Origin: Chitinophagaceae bacterium
GTDB lineage: Bacteria; Bacteroidota; Bacteroidia; Chitinophagales; Chitinophagaceae
NCBI GenBank assembly: GCA_004299085.1
Contig: SCQV01000221.1
Location: 1 to 34,535, forward strand
Direction: 5' to 3'
Length of the DNA stretch: 34,535 bases
How positions within the stretch are numbered: position 1 is the stretch's first letter; every line of letters begins with the position of its first letter. The position numbers were made by a program, and so were the translations under genes. Below are positions 1 to 7,876 of the stretch, piece after piece. The notes below the pieces were generated by a model. It had not been told where the DNA came from. It did no database searches and worked only from the letters and a program-made list of their open reading frames with translations.

Positions 1-65
1 AGTGAGGTGATAATATTACCTTGATTATCAGGGTGAAATGGCACGAACTCACCTTCGTTTACTTC

Positions 66-2312
66 TCACTTCCTCTCCGCAAAATCCTTACCCTGTAATT
101 GCAAAGTTGTCGTCGTTGTAGCAGGAGTCTTTTGTGGAACGTTCATTTCCGTTTTTTGCTCCTGTGTATTAGCCGTTTCTGGAACGGTATGATAAATGCT
201 CGCTAAAGTAGGAGCAATGACCAATGATACAATGGCAGTCAGCTTGATTAAGATGTTCATGGAAGGTCCGGAAGTATCTTTGAAAGGATCGCCCACGGTG
301 TCGCCGGTTACAGAAGCTTTATGGTGTTCAGAACCTTTATAATGGGTTTCGCCATTAATCGTTACGCCTTTCTCGAAAGATTTTTTAGCATTATCCCAGG
401 CGCCGCCGGCATTTGACTGAAACATTCCCATCAATACGCCCGTTACCGTAATACCTGCCAGGGCGCCACCCAATACTTCCGGGCCGAAAATAAACCCTAT
501 GGCCACCGGAAAAAGAATGGCAATAGCGCCCGGCGCCATCATGGAACGGATAGAAGCATTCGTGGAAATAGCCACGCATTTTTCATATTCAGGTTTCCCT
601 TTTCCTTCGAGGATACCCGGTATTTCCCGGAACTGGCGGCGAACTTCTTCTACCATGCTCATGGCAGCTCTGCCAACGGCAGAGATGGCCAGAGAAGAAA
701 ATAAGAATGGAATGACTGCGCCGACAAATAATCCTGCTAATACCTTAGCCTGATAAATGTCAATATGTTGAGTAGTGGGGTCCGGCATGGCCACACCTAC
801 AAAGGCGGCAAATAATGCCAGGGATGTCAACGCTGCAGAAGCAATGGCAAAGCCTTTTCCGGTAGCTGCTGTTGTATTTCCCACCGCATCTAAAATATCT
901 GTTCTGCCCCGGACTTCTTTCGGCAATTCGCTCATTTCGGCGATACCGCCCGCATTATCAGCAATAGGGCCGAATGCATCAATAGACAATTGCATAGCAG
1001 TAGTCGCCATCATCCCTGATGCTGCAATAGCGACTCCATACAGTCCTGCGAATGCAAAGGAACCATAAATGCCGGCAGCTAACACAATCATAGGTAAGAG
1101 CGTAGATTCCATTCCTATTGCCAGGCCTCCGATAATGTTCGTTGCATGACCCGTCGAAGATTGCCTCACAATAGACAACACCGGACGTTTACCCATAGCA
1201 GTATAATATTCCGTTATGACGCTCATTAAGGTCCCTACGATCAATCCCACGATAACAGCACCGAAAACTCCGGTTGAGGTAAAATCATGCCCCCGCAAAA
1301 TCATGTCGGTTGGAAGCATATTTACGATAATAAAATAAGAGGCTATGGCGGTTAAGATGACTGCAAGCCAGTTCGCGCGGTTCAGTGCTTTCTGCACATT
1401 TCCGTTTTCTTTAATTTTTACAAAGTAGGTGCTCAGAATGGATAAGAGCGTACCTACTCCTGCAATGACCATGGGAAGTATTACTGGTGATAATCCCCCA
1501 AAATTATCTTTGGCAACAATTTCCCTGCCTAATACTACCGTTCCAATAATAGTGGAGACAAAAGAACCGAACAAATCAGCACCCATGCCTGCCACATCAC
1601 CTACGTTATCGCCAACATTATCAGCGATAGTTGCAGGATTACGGGGGTCATCTTCCGGGATACCTGCTTCTACTTTTCCTACCAGGTCGGCGCCTACATC
1701 AGCAGCTTTCGTATAAATACCACCGCCAACGCGGGCGAATAATGCAATACTTTCTGCACCAAGAGAAAACCCTGTCAGCGCTTCCAATGCTTTTTCCAGA
1801 CTTTCATGAGACTGCATGATGCCTGATGAACTATAAACACCAAACAGATGCAGGAATATGATTAACAATGCTCCAAGTCCCAGGACGGCTAAACCTGTTA
1901 CGCCAATTCCCATCACTGAGCCACCTTTGAAGGAAACTTTTAAGGCGCTGGCTAAACTACTTTTTGCAGATTCTGCTGTTCTTACGTTGGCTTTGGTAGC
2001 AATACGCATACCGTTAAAACCGGCGAAAGCTGACAATACTCCACCTAATATAAACGCAATGGAAATAATCCAGCTAGATTTGGGATTAACATAACCCATA
2101 TACCCTAAAAGGATGGCTACGATGATGATGAAATAAGAAAGTATCTTGTATTCTGATTTCAGAAAAGCCATGGCACCGTTGGCTATATGACTTGCAATTT
2201 CTTTCATTTTATCAGATCCGGCGCTTTGGCGGGAAACCCAGGCGCTCTTTATACCCATGAAGATAAGGGCAATAATTCCCATCAGTGGAATGACGTACAG
2301 AAAACTGCTCAT
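66..2312 (-). CDS. hppA: Membrane-bound ion-translocating pyrophosphatase, K+-dependent type
   Basis: This 748-residue polytopic protein hydrolyses cytoplasmic pyrophosphate and couples it to H+ or Na+ export across the inner membrane. The substrate-site signature [11 protein letters not shown] is at about residues 205-215, followed by the acidic [20 protein letters not shown] stretch. NTTAATGKG (about 479-487) has Ala rather than Lys at the position that separates K+-dependent from K+-independent enzymes, so K+ dependence is expected from family knowledge. I cannot tell from reading whether the pumped ion is Na+ or H+. The length is normal, with a hydrophilic Thr/Gln-rich C-terminal tail. 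The ATG at 2312 starts a hydrophobic N-terminus. A -7-like TATTTTTG lies at 2347-2354 on the minus strand without a clear -33 box. The gene appears monocistronic relative to the nnr gene upstream (60-nt gap). Confidence 0.97.
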   Translation of the reverse strand: MSSFLYVIPLMGIIALIFMGIKSAWVSRQSAGSDKMKEIASHIANGAMAFLKSEYKILSYFIIIVAILLGYMGYVNPKSSWIISIAFILGGVLSAFAGFNGMRIATKANVRTAESAKSSLASALKVSFKGGSVMGIGVTGLAVLGLGALLIIFLHLFGVYSSSGIMQSHESLEKALEALTGFSLGAESIALFARVGGGIYTKAADVGADLVGKVEAGIPEDDPRNPATIADNVGDNVGDVAGMGADLFGSFVSTIIGTVVLGREIVAKDNFGGLSPVILPMVIAGVGTLLSILSTYFVKIKENGNVQKALNRANWLAVILTAIASYFIIVNMLPTDMILRGHDFTSTGVFGAVIVGLIVGTLMSVITEYYTAMGKRPVLSIVRQSSTGHATNIIGGLAIGMESTLLPMIVLAAGIYGSFAFAGLYGVAIAASGMMATTAMQLSIDAFGPIADNAGGIAEMSELPKEVRGRTDILDAVGNTTAATGKGFAIASAALTSLALFAAFVGVAMPDPTTQHIDIYQAKVLAGLFVGAVIPFLFSSLAISAVGRAAMSMVEEVRRQFREIPGILEGKGKPEYEKCVAISTNASIRSMMAPGAIAILFPVAIGFIFGPEVLGGALAGITVTGVLMGMFQSNAGGAWDNAKKSFEKGVTINGETHYKGSEHHKASVTGDTVGDPFKDTSGPSMNILIKLTAIVSLVIAPTLASIYHTVPETANTQEQKTEMNVPQKTPATTTTTLQLQGKDFAERK

Positions 2313-2372
2313 AGAAAAAATCTTTATTTTCCAATTTTAAGGAGCGCAAAAATAGGATATAAACTCCAGATT

Positions 2373-3872
2373 TTAGAGAGTTTTAAAGGCTTCGCCCAAA
2401 TAATCGCTAATATCTGATGCAATCAGGCTTTCCTGTGATAAATCTTCTGCTGCCAGGTCGCCTGCCAATCCGTGCAGATAAACTCCAAAGATGGCGGTTT
2501 CTGCAGGGCTGTAGCCCTGTGCCAGCAAGGCGGTGAGAATACCGGTCAGTGTATCTCCGCTGCCGGCAGTTGCCATACCCGCATTTCCGGTAGCGTTAAA
2601 ATAACAAGGACCTTCCGGCGTGCTGATGCAGGTATAATGCCCTTTCAAAATAATATAGACGTGATATTCTTTGCTTTTTTGTATTTGTAAATGCAATCTT
2701 TCAAACTCATTCTCCGTTTTCCCGAATAATCTTTCAAACTCTTTCGGATGCGGTGTCAGCAGAGCATTGGCGGGAATCTTTTTTAATAATCTTTTTTCTC
2801 CGATAATATTTAATGCGTCTGCATCCAGCACCACCGGCTTTTGAATAGTGGATAATGTTTTTTCCAATACTTTTACAGTATCCGCATCTTTTCCAATCCC
2901 GGGGCCAATACCAATAGATGCATATTGTTCCAATCTTTCAGGCATTGCTATCCAACGTGTTTCGTCAGCATCCACTTCACACATAGATTCGGGGATAGCC
3001 GTCTGTAGTATGTCATAACCACATTTCGGAATATGGCAGGTTAACAGACCTACGCCACTTTTAAGACAGGCTTTTGCAGACAATACTGCTGCACCTATTT
3101 TACCATAGCTGCCGGCTATCAATAAGGCATGGCCAAAATTGCCTTTATGGGAAAAAATATTTCTGGGCTTGTAAATGGACTGTATATATTCTTTATCCGT
3201 GAGGACAACAGAAGCATCGGTATTTTTAATATAATCTTCATGAATGCCTATCGGCAAAATATGTACCTGCCCGCAGAAAGATGCATTTTCAGGGATGAGG
3301 AAGGCTAATTTATAAAACTGAAAGCTAAGAGTATGCGTGGCTTTTACGACTTTTCCTTCGAGTGAAGATTCATCGGCCATTAATCCCGAAGGCAAATCAA
3401 TGGAGATGACCGTATTTTTTTGTGCATTCACCCATGCAACGGTTTTAGCTGCCAGTCCGCTTAATGGACGGTTAAGTCCTGTGCCGAAAAGTGCGTCTAT
3501 GATTACAGCGTCCGGTGGAATGGTGGGAAAATCTTTTTCGGAATGAATAGCGGCTAAATGAGAATCATACGCATGTTCCAAACGATGCTTGTTCGTTTTG
3601 CAGTCCGTCGAGAAATGGTCACTGGAAAAAACAATAAAAGTATGCTTTTGATAACCCGCTTCACCCAGTAATCTCGCCATGCCTAATCCGTCTCCGCCGT
3701 TATTCCCTGTTCCGCAGAATATATAAAAAGAAGCCTCATCCTGAAACCGGCCTTTTATCCAGGCAACGCAGGCATCGGCTGCTCTTTCCATCAGGTTTAT
3801 GCTGCTGACAGGCTCATGACCAATCGTATAGGCATCTCCTTCACGGATTTGTTGTGATGTGAAAATTTTCAT
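2373..3872 (-). CDS. nnr: Bifunctional NAD(P)H-hydrate epimerase / ADP-dependent NAD(P)H-hydrate dehydratase
   Basis: This enzyme repairs damaged NAD(P)H. The N-terminal YjeF_N half (about 1-215) epimerises R/S-NADHX, and the C-terminal ribokinase-like half (about 225-499) dehydrates S-NADHX using ADP. Visible motifs are GTGNNGGDGLGMAR in the epimerase half, and LTPHPKEFERL and NAGMATAGSGDTLTGIL (nucleotide/NADHX site) in the dehydratase half. The ORF can be extended three codons to a GTG at 3881, but the ATG at 3872, giving MKIFTSQQIREGD, matches the usual N-terminus and is preferred. The fused two-domain form is common in bacteria. It lies upstream of hppA on the same strand with a 60-nt gap. 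A TACTTTTG element lies at 3903-3910 on the minus strand, inside the 3' end of the decayed toxin gene. Confidence 0.96.
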   Translation of the reverse strand: MKIFTSQQIREGDAYTIGHEPVSSINLMERAADACVAWIKGRFQDEASFYIFCGTGNNGGDGLGMARLLGEAGYQKHTFIVFSSDHFSTDCKTNKHRLEHAYDSHLAAIHSEKDFPTIPPDAVIIDALFGTGLNRPLSGLAAKTVAWVNAQKNTVISIDLPSGLMADESSLEGKVVKATHTLSFQFYKLAFLIPENASFCGQVHILPIGIHEDYIKNTDASVVLTDKEYIQSIYKPRNIFSHKGNFGHALLIAGSYGKIGAAVLSAKACLKSGVGLLTCHIPKCGYDILQTAIPESMCEVDADETRWIAMPERLEQYASIGIGPGIGKDADTVKVLEKTLSTIQKPVVLDADALNIIGEKRLLKKIPANALLTPHPKEFERLFGKTENEFERLHLQIQKSKEYHVYIILKGHYTCISTPEGPCYFNATGNAGMATAGSGDTLTGILTALLAQGYSPAETAIFGVYLHGLAGDLAAEDLSQESLIASDISDYLGEAFKTL

Positions 3873-3923
3873 TTGGAACACTTACTAAAAAAAGTACCTC
3901 CTCAAAAGTAGGAATAAATCAGC

Positions 3924-4230
3924 TCAATATTTCTTTTTGGGACTACGGGGAAGTATGGAAGACGGAAAGGACTCTGATAATCTTTTCTCTTTTGTCAATC
4001 TTAAAAATAATAAGAAATGGGAAACGTTTAACCCTCACCTCCCGGTAGCCTTTATATCTGGTTATATAAAGTTCAGGATGAACTTCAATGTCGTGAATTC
4101 TATTCATGATAGTTTCAACAAATAAATCTCCTAATCCTTTTTGCTGTTCATCATACTAATCCCATGAAGTGAGGATTTCATCTTGAGCACGGGTAGAAAT
4201 TACAATGGAATAGAAAGGATTATTTATCAT
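3924..4230 (-). pseudogene. Broken RelE/ParE-family toxin gene
   Basis: Reading the minus strand from the ATG at 4228-4230 gives a RelE/ParE-like protein. It starts MINNPFYSIVISTRAQDEIL and continues through YDEQQKGLGDLFVETI, HPELYITRYKGYREVRV and KRFPFLIIFKID to RVLSVFHTS. Two lesions are visible. The first is an in-frame TAG at codon 25 (4156-4158), exactly where the family usually has Trp before Tyr, so one G-to-A change from TGG would explain it. The second is an extra base in the C run (plus-strand GGGG, 3947-3950). In frame the gene ends at TAG (3943-3945); removing one base restores HTSRSPKKKY and a stop at 3924-3926, a typical family C-terminus. The start overlaps the antitoxin stop, the standard antitoxin-toxin arrangement. 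The toxin activity is inferred lost unless TAG is suppressed. Confidence 0.85.
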
Positions 4231-4471
4231 ATTTTTTTCGGCGGGCATTGCTAATGACTTCTTTTGTCTGAGAGATAGAATATCCTTTATCGTTTCCCCT
4301 TTCTAAAGCCTTATAACGGATATCTAACTCTTTTACAAACTGCTCATCTCGCCACCATAAGATAGATTCCTCTATTTCATCCTCTAACAGATCGTACGAA
4401 GCATGAATCTTTTTTTCGTCTGCAACACGAATATAATCAGATAATTTATCACGAATTGTTGAAGGTGCCAT
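4220..4471 (-). CDS. Small antitoxin-like protein (addiction-module component)
   Basis: This 83-residue acidic, helical protein resembles the antitoxin-type 'addiction module component' proteins paired with RelE/ParE toxins in Bacteroidota. It has an N-terminal helical region (MAPSTIRDKLSDYIRVADEK), a central acidic DLLEDEIEESI and a C-terminal segment of the form ELDIRYKALERGNDKGYS that ends the typical member. Its stop overlaps the start of the following RelE/ParE gene remnant. The reading frame is intact, so the antitoxin has outlived its toxin. A 6-bp inverted repeat upstream (4487-4508) could be its operator. The family call rests on pattern resemblance plus the neighbouring toxin remnant. 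Confidence 0.75.
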   Translation of the reverse strand: MAPSTIRDKLSDYIRVADEKKIHASYDLLEDEIEESILWWRDEQFVKELDIRYKALERGNDKGYSISQTKEVISNARRKKYDK

Positions 4472-4486
4472 TGACGTTTATTTTTG

Positions 4487-4508
4487 AGTCCAGAATTTTA
4501 TTTGGACT
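4487..4508 (-). promoter_or_regulatory. Inverted repeat upstream of the antitoxin, possible operator
   Basis: AGTCCA (4487-4492) and TGGACT (4503-4508) form a perfect 6-bp inverted repeat with a 10-nt centre, 16 nt upstream of the antitoxin start. No T tract follows on the minus strand, so a terminator for the outer-membrane gene upstream is less likely. Antitoxins of this kind commonly bind palindromes in their own promoter; that role here is inferred. Confidence 0.35.
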
Positions 4509-4528
4509 TGCAATTTACTCATTATTTC

Positions 4529-5020
4529 TCAGAAAGTAAACCGGATACCCAGCCCTCCCCAGATGCCAAAACCTCCATCAGGGACACTGACTTCCGGTTG
4601 TATATCCAGACTTAGGTCAATCGGTGCACGATTAAATTTATAGTCCAGACCCAACACGCCATCTACGCCAAAGAATGCACCGCCGGTACCACTGTGATGA
4701 TCTCTGTAGCTTGTATTCCAGAATCCTATATGCGCACCGGGACCTACATACCATAACAAGCCGGGAGCACCTTCAATAGGCCCGTGAAATTCATATAATC
4801 CTGTAATGGTAAACCAATCCGGCCCGAATCCGAGCTGCCCTTCTAAAGCCTTGGTAGGCTGCATAAAATACTTAATATCCAGCGCACCACCGCCCCAATA
4901 ACCCAGTTTCACACCAACTCCGGTGGTATAGGAAGTGCCCAATGCCTGCGCATTGGATTTAGATGGCACAGCAAGAATGCTGATAGCGGCAATCAGAGGG
5001 ATGAAGAATAATTTTTTCAT
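4529..5020 (-). CDS. Predicted small outer-membrane beta-barrel protein
   Basis: The 163-residue product has a clear signal peptide (MKKLFFIPLIAAISILAVPS, cleavage near SNAQA). The mature part alternates aromatic and glycine residues, as expected of amphipathic beta strands, for example GVGVKLGYWGGGALDIKYF and LLWYVGPGAHIGFWN, and it ends in IRFTF. A C-terminal phenylalanine is typical of barrels inserted by the BAM complex. The size suggests an eight-stranded barrel. No specific family or function is recognised. The gene is divergent from the TM2-domain gene; a -7-like TATTTTTG lies at 5087-5094 on the minus strand, and a perfect 19-nt dyad sits between it and the start codon. Confidence 0.75.
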   Translation of the reverse strand: MKKLFFIPLIAAISILAVPSKSNAQALGTSYTTGVGVKLGYWGGGALDIKYFMQPTKALEGQLGFGPDWFTITGLYEFHGPIEGAPGLLWYVGPGAHIGFWNTSYRDHHSGTGGAFFGVDGVLGLDYKFNRAPIDLSLDIQPEVSVPDGGFGIWGGLGIRFTF

Positions 5021-5062
5021 AACATAGATTTTTACTTTTAAATAAATGATTTTTCCACTTTT

Positions 5063-5081
5063 TTATTGTGATACACAATAA
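5063..5081. promoter_or_regulatory. Perfect dyad TTATTGTG-ATA-CACAATAA, candidate operator
   Basis: Two 8-bp arms (5063-5070 and 5074-5081) form a perfect inverted repeat around a 3-nt centre. It lies in the divergent region between the outer-membrane barrel gene (start 5020) and the TM2-domain gene (start 5206). It sits just downstream of the TATTTTTG (5087-5094) that probably serves the minus-strand gene, so a bound repressor would cover the transcription start. The odd-centred 19-nt size fits a homodimeric regulator. The regulator is not identifiable here. Confidence 0.45.
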
Positions 5082-5127
5082 AGTTGCAAAAATACTGCCA
5101 AAAGGCAACCTTTTAAAAAAAGAAAAA

Positions 5128-5158
5128 TTTGGAGAAATAATTTTTTTCGTTACATTTA
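5128..5158 (+). promoter_or_regulatory. Bacteroidota-type promoter for the TM2-domain gene
   Basis: TTTG at 5128-5131, a 19-nt spacer, then TACATTTA at 5151-5158 match the TTTG/TAnnTTTG consensus except for the final base. Transcription would begin near 5165, leaving about 40 nt of leader before the ATG at 5206. Confidence 0.5.
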
Positions 5159-5205
5159 TGCCTTAAAGTTATTCTCTTATATTACTCATCTAAATCATCA
5201 TTTGT

Positions 5206-5661
5206 ATGAAAAAGGTACTCCTTACTTTATGTCTTGGTGCTATGGTGATAGCAGCCAAAGCTGACCCTGGTCAAAATGCTTACACTGTGAATGACCAGCA
5301 AGTTGAGTCTGTATTTCAGCACAGTGTTAATGCCTCTATTACTAATCTCGTTCAAAATACAGGTTTATCACTTATGCCTGGTTTGGCCACTAATGCATCA
5401 AATGGTGCGCTTGTTTCCGATGCCGGAGGCAAAAGTTTTGTCGCAGCGCTTTTATTAGATTTATTCCTTGGCGGGCTTGGTATCCATCGTCTTTATCTGG
5501 GAACCAAAACAATGACATGGGTTGGATATATCCTGACATGCGGGGGTATTTTTGGTATAGTTCCCCTTGTGGATCTTGTGGTGTTAATAGTGCATAACGA
5601 GGACATTAGTCCTTATGTAAATAATCCGAAATTCTTTATGTGGGCAGGGGGTAATATGTAG
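5206..5661 (+). CDS. Exported TM2-domain protein
   Basis: The 151-residue product begins with a signal peptide (MKKVLLTLCLGAMVIAAKA). A short exported linker follows, then a C-terminal TM2 domain of two helices: SFVAALLLDLFLGGLGIHRLYLG with the typical G-hHRhYLG turn, then TWVGYILTCGGIFGIVPLVDLVVL. TM2 domains are small membrane hairpins of unclear biochemical role. The signal peptide plus terminal TM2 hairpin resembles the C-terminal hairpins of the two helical-repeat proteins encoded convergently at 5744-7424, so all three may belong to one envelope function; this is an inference. The final residues (NPKFFMWAGGNM) are unusual for the domain. Confidence 0.8.
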   Translation: MKKVLLTLCLGAMVIAAKADPGQNAYTVNDQQVESVFQHSVNASITNLVQNTGLSLMPGLATNASNGALVSDAGGKSFVAALLLDLFLGGLGIHRLYLGTKTMTWVGYILTCGGIFGIVPLVDLVVLIVHNEDISPYVNNPKFFMWAGGNM

Positions 5662-5675
5662 CCGGCGATTTTTTA

Positions 5676-5712
5676 TGAACAATTGAGAAATAATTCAAAT
5701 GTTCATTGTTCA
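5676..5712. terminator. Stem-loop between convergent genes, possible terminator
   Basis: TGAACAAT (5676-5683) and ATTGTTCA (5705-5712) form a perfect 8-bp stem with a 21-nt loop in the gap between convergent genes. A T run precedes it on the plus strand rather than following it, so it is not a textbook intrinsic terminator. Confidence 0.3.
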
Positions 5713-5743
5713 ATTCAATTAGGGGAACAATTTAAATATTTAT

Positions 5744-6613
5744 TTAAGGTGTTCCCTTATTTATTACAGCTAAAAGCTGATTCCTAATCATAGTGTTAAA
5801 TTGTATTGTTTTTTTCTCATTATATTTTTCAGCCAGCCATTTCGCCCTGCGAGTTCCTCCATGATAAAAAGCAGCATATCCCCCCACTCCAATAAGCACC
5901 CCGGTGATATAACGTTCCATTAAAATGCTGTAAGCTCCGAATGCAGCGAAGCTGGCCTGAAGAGCAATGCTTAGTAATCCTTCCGGAACATTGCCGGCAT
6001 AGAATAAACCTGCGCCGGTAAAAGGAAGATAAGCGGATAGCTTTTCCGCCTTTTCCGGATCTTTAAGCCGGGGAATCTTCAGATAAGGATTGGACGGCAC
6101 AGCAGAATGATTGAAAGCCGTCATAAAATTCCTGTAAATAGTGTCAGCTTCTTTCCATTGTTGCATTTCATTTAAGCATAGAATTTTCATAAAGAGAACA
6201 TCTTTATTGTGCGAAGAATCCGGATAATAATAGCAGAGGCTTGCTAATTTTGAAAATGATGAATTTTCTTCATGCGCGAGATAAGAATTCAGCAATGACT
6301 GAAATAATATCTGATATTTTAATTTGGGGTCAGGAATATTCTCCATATTTACTGCATCCAGAAGAGAGGCTGCCTCATCGTATCTTTTGAGCATTTTCAT
6401 ACAGTCTGCACCTTTCAGGGTAGCTTCGGCTTTTATGGTGGGAGAGGCATTCTCGAACGCTATCCTTTCGTACTCCACCGTTGCCAGTGTAAAATTACCG
6501 GCATGGCGGATACTGTCTGCATAATTAAAAACATTTCCCTGTGCCTTAATTAAAAATGGTACGCAAAGGAATTTGCAGATCAAACAAAATCTTCTGATTA
6601 ATACTTTTTTCAT
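5744..6613 (-). CDS. Exported helical-repeat membrane protein, last gene of the yidD-like operon
   Basis: The 289-residue product has an N-terminal signal (basic MKKVLIRR, then a hydrophobic core ending FLIKAQG). A helical region of tetratricopeptide character follows (about 30-170), with phrases such as ATVEYERIAFENASPTIKAE and MKMLKRYDEAASLLDAV. A hydrophobic C-terminal segment (about 195-260) starts LPFTGAGLFYAGNVPEGLLS, a Gly/Pro turn like that in the gene upstream. It is a diverged paralogue of the 292-residue neighbour by architecture. Its start lies 68 nt inside that gene, a long but plausible overlap because the signal peptide begins there. No biochemical function is recognised; a scaffold or substrate-handling role at the inner membrane is only a guess. 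Confidence 0.75.
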   Translation of the reverse strand: MKKVLIRRFCLICKFLCVPFLIKAQGNVFNYADSIRHAGNFTLATVEYERIAFENASPTIKAEATLKGADCMKMLKRYDEAASLLDAVNMENIPDPKLKYQILFQSLLNSYLAHEENSSFSKLASLCYYYPDSSHNKDVLFMKILCLNEMQQWKEADTIYRNFMTAFNHSAVPSNPYLKIPRLKDPEKAEKLSAYLPFTGAGLFYAGNVPEGLLSIALQASFAAFGAYSILMERYITGVLIGVGGYAAFYHGGTRRAKWLAEKYNEKKTIQFNTMIRNQLLAVINKGTP

Positions 6614-7424
6614 GATCTTCCCTGTTTATCTTTACAGCAAATACACTTCCCCATATATTGCCCACGTAGAATACGGTTAACAATGCTCCGAATCCATAAA
6701 ATTCGGCACTATGAGGTCCCCTTTTATGATATGATTCATTGGTCAGTAAAGCTAAAGCGACTATTGGTAACATACTTGCAATGCCCTGGTATGTTTTCCC
6801 GGCATATATTTTTCCCGTTCCGGGAATTATTGCGGACATCAATCCGGCAACAACAGGTGACCGTTTTTTTATTCCCTGCAATTGTTTTTTGTAATTTAAA
6901 AATCTTTTTTCCTGTGCGGATAATGCATAAAAATTGTAAGAGAAATTGCTGCTTAAAGTATCAAAAACAGGATAATTCTTTTTCAATAAGGCTATTCCTG
7001 CCTGCTCAAAATATTTTGTTTCCTCGTTTATCGGATTCATTCCGGCAAGGTTGTTAAGGATTTTCGCAGCCTCATCGTAATACTGCAGATAAATAAAGTT
7101 GTATGCCCCGAAAAATCTCGATTTAGCATATAAGGTAAATGGAGTGTCAACCTTTAACAAATAAAAAGAGGATGAATCCAGCGATTTGATATTATAAAAG
7201 CTCCAGCCTTTTAGATAATTCAATGAGTCTTGCTGACTGGGGTTAAGAGTAGAAACAGGTATTTCATTCAAGGCTATAATGGCATTTTGATATTGGCCTT
7301 TGTCCTGAAGATATTGGACAAAACTCATATCTTCCTGAAATGACCGCATCAACTGTTGTGCATGAAGATCCGCAAAGATGAAGAGGGCAAAAATGCACAA
7401 CAGGATCTTTTTTATGGATGCCAT
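6546..7424 (-). CDS. Exported helical-repeat protein with C-terminal membrane hairpin
   Basis: The 292-residue product has a signal peptide (MASIKKILLCIFALFIFADL, cleavage near HAQQ), then a TPR-like stretch (about 35-170) with pairs such as YLQDKGQYQNAIIALNEI and YLQYYDEAAKILNNLAG. The C-terminal hydrophobic domain (about 188-272) begins VVAGLMSAIIPGTGKIYAGK, a 'PGxGxxYAGxxxxG' turn resembling TM2/DUF5683-type hairpins. It overlaps the YidD-like gene upstream by 13 nt and the next gene by 68 nt, so the cluster is almost certainly one transcript. Function is unknown. The combination with YidD-like and LolA-like proteins points to the envelope. Confidence 0.8.
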   Translation of the reverse strand: MASIKKILLCIFALFIFADLHAQQLMRSFQEDMSFVQYLQDKGQYQNAIIALNEIPVSTLNPSQQDSLNYLKGWSFYNIKSLDSSSFYLLKVDTPFTLYAKSRFFGAYNFIYLQYYDEAAKILNNLAGMNPINEETKYFEQAGIALLKKNYPVFDTLSSNFSYNFYALSAQEKRFLNYKKQLQGIKKRSPVVAGLMSAIIPGTGKIYAGKTYQGIASMLPIVALALLTNESYHKRGPHSAEFYGFGALLTVFYVGNIWGSVFAVKINREDHEKSINQKILFDLQIPLRTIFN

Positions 7425-7876
7425 GTGTATCTGCTTGGAGGATCTATGATATGATGTGTTTGGGGGTCAAAATCTATGGTAGGTACTTCCAACAGGCTTA
7501 TTCTGTTACAACGCATCAGCCGGTCAGCGGCTATAGCCGTTCCCTTTATGATTCCGAAGTCCTCTATGCTTTGTTTAGCAAAATTAGAACAACTGATTTG
7601 ATAGGGACACGGTGATGACAATTCGGGGGAAATAATATTTTGATAGGTCCACATGCTTCCTTTTAATAAGAGTGAAACAGGATTATATCTGGCGGCCAAT
7701 CCTTTTTCCCGGCTTTTCATGATGGCTGAAGAATTACCCGGTAACTGGTAAAATGAGAAATCATTTTTATGATAGAAGTCAGTTGTTTGAATTAATGAAA
7801 GATCACTCTTGGAGAGTTGTGCGAATGCAGCCTGGCAGGTAACTGTCAACAAATATAGAATGAATAGCTTTTTCAT
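7412..7876 (-). CDS. YidD-like protein with an added signal peptide
   Basis: The C-terminal half (about 65-154) matches the YidD (membrane protein insertion efficiency factor) family: MWTYQNIISPELSSPCPYQI, SCSNFA, and GTAIAADRLMRC with the conserved cysteines C90, C96 and C123. Canonical YidD is about 70-85 residues, cytoplasmic-side, and sits beside rpmH-rnpA-yidC. This protein has 154 residues and begins with an evident signal peptide (MKKLFILYLLTVTCQAAFAQ) plus a 45-residue linker, so it is probably exported or anchored facing the periplasm. It overlaps the LolA-like gene by 4 nt (ATGA) and the next gene by 13 nt. The family assignment is firm; the role of this secreted variant is unknown. 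Confidence 0.85.
   Translation of the reverse strand: MKKLFILYLLTVTCQAAFAQLSKSDLSLIQTTDFYHKNDFSFYQLPGNSSAIMKSREKGLAARYNPVSLLLKGSMWTYQNIISPELSSPCPYQISCSNFAKQSIEDFGIIKGTAIAADRLMRCNRISLLEVPTIDFDPQTHHIIDPPSRYTWHP

Noticed and set aside
1-65. Stem-loop TGATAAT (8-14) with ATTATCA (24-30) downstream of hppA as a terminator
   Set aside because: The stem is AT-rich, only 7 bp, and no T run follows on the minus strand.
2347-2354. TATTTTTG upstream of hppA as a full promoter
   Set aside because: Position relative to the gene is good, but no -33 TTTG exists at 18-21 nt, so I noted it within the gene entry and did not list it as a promoter.
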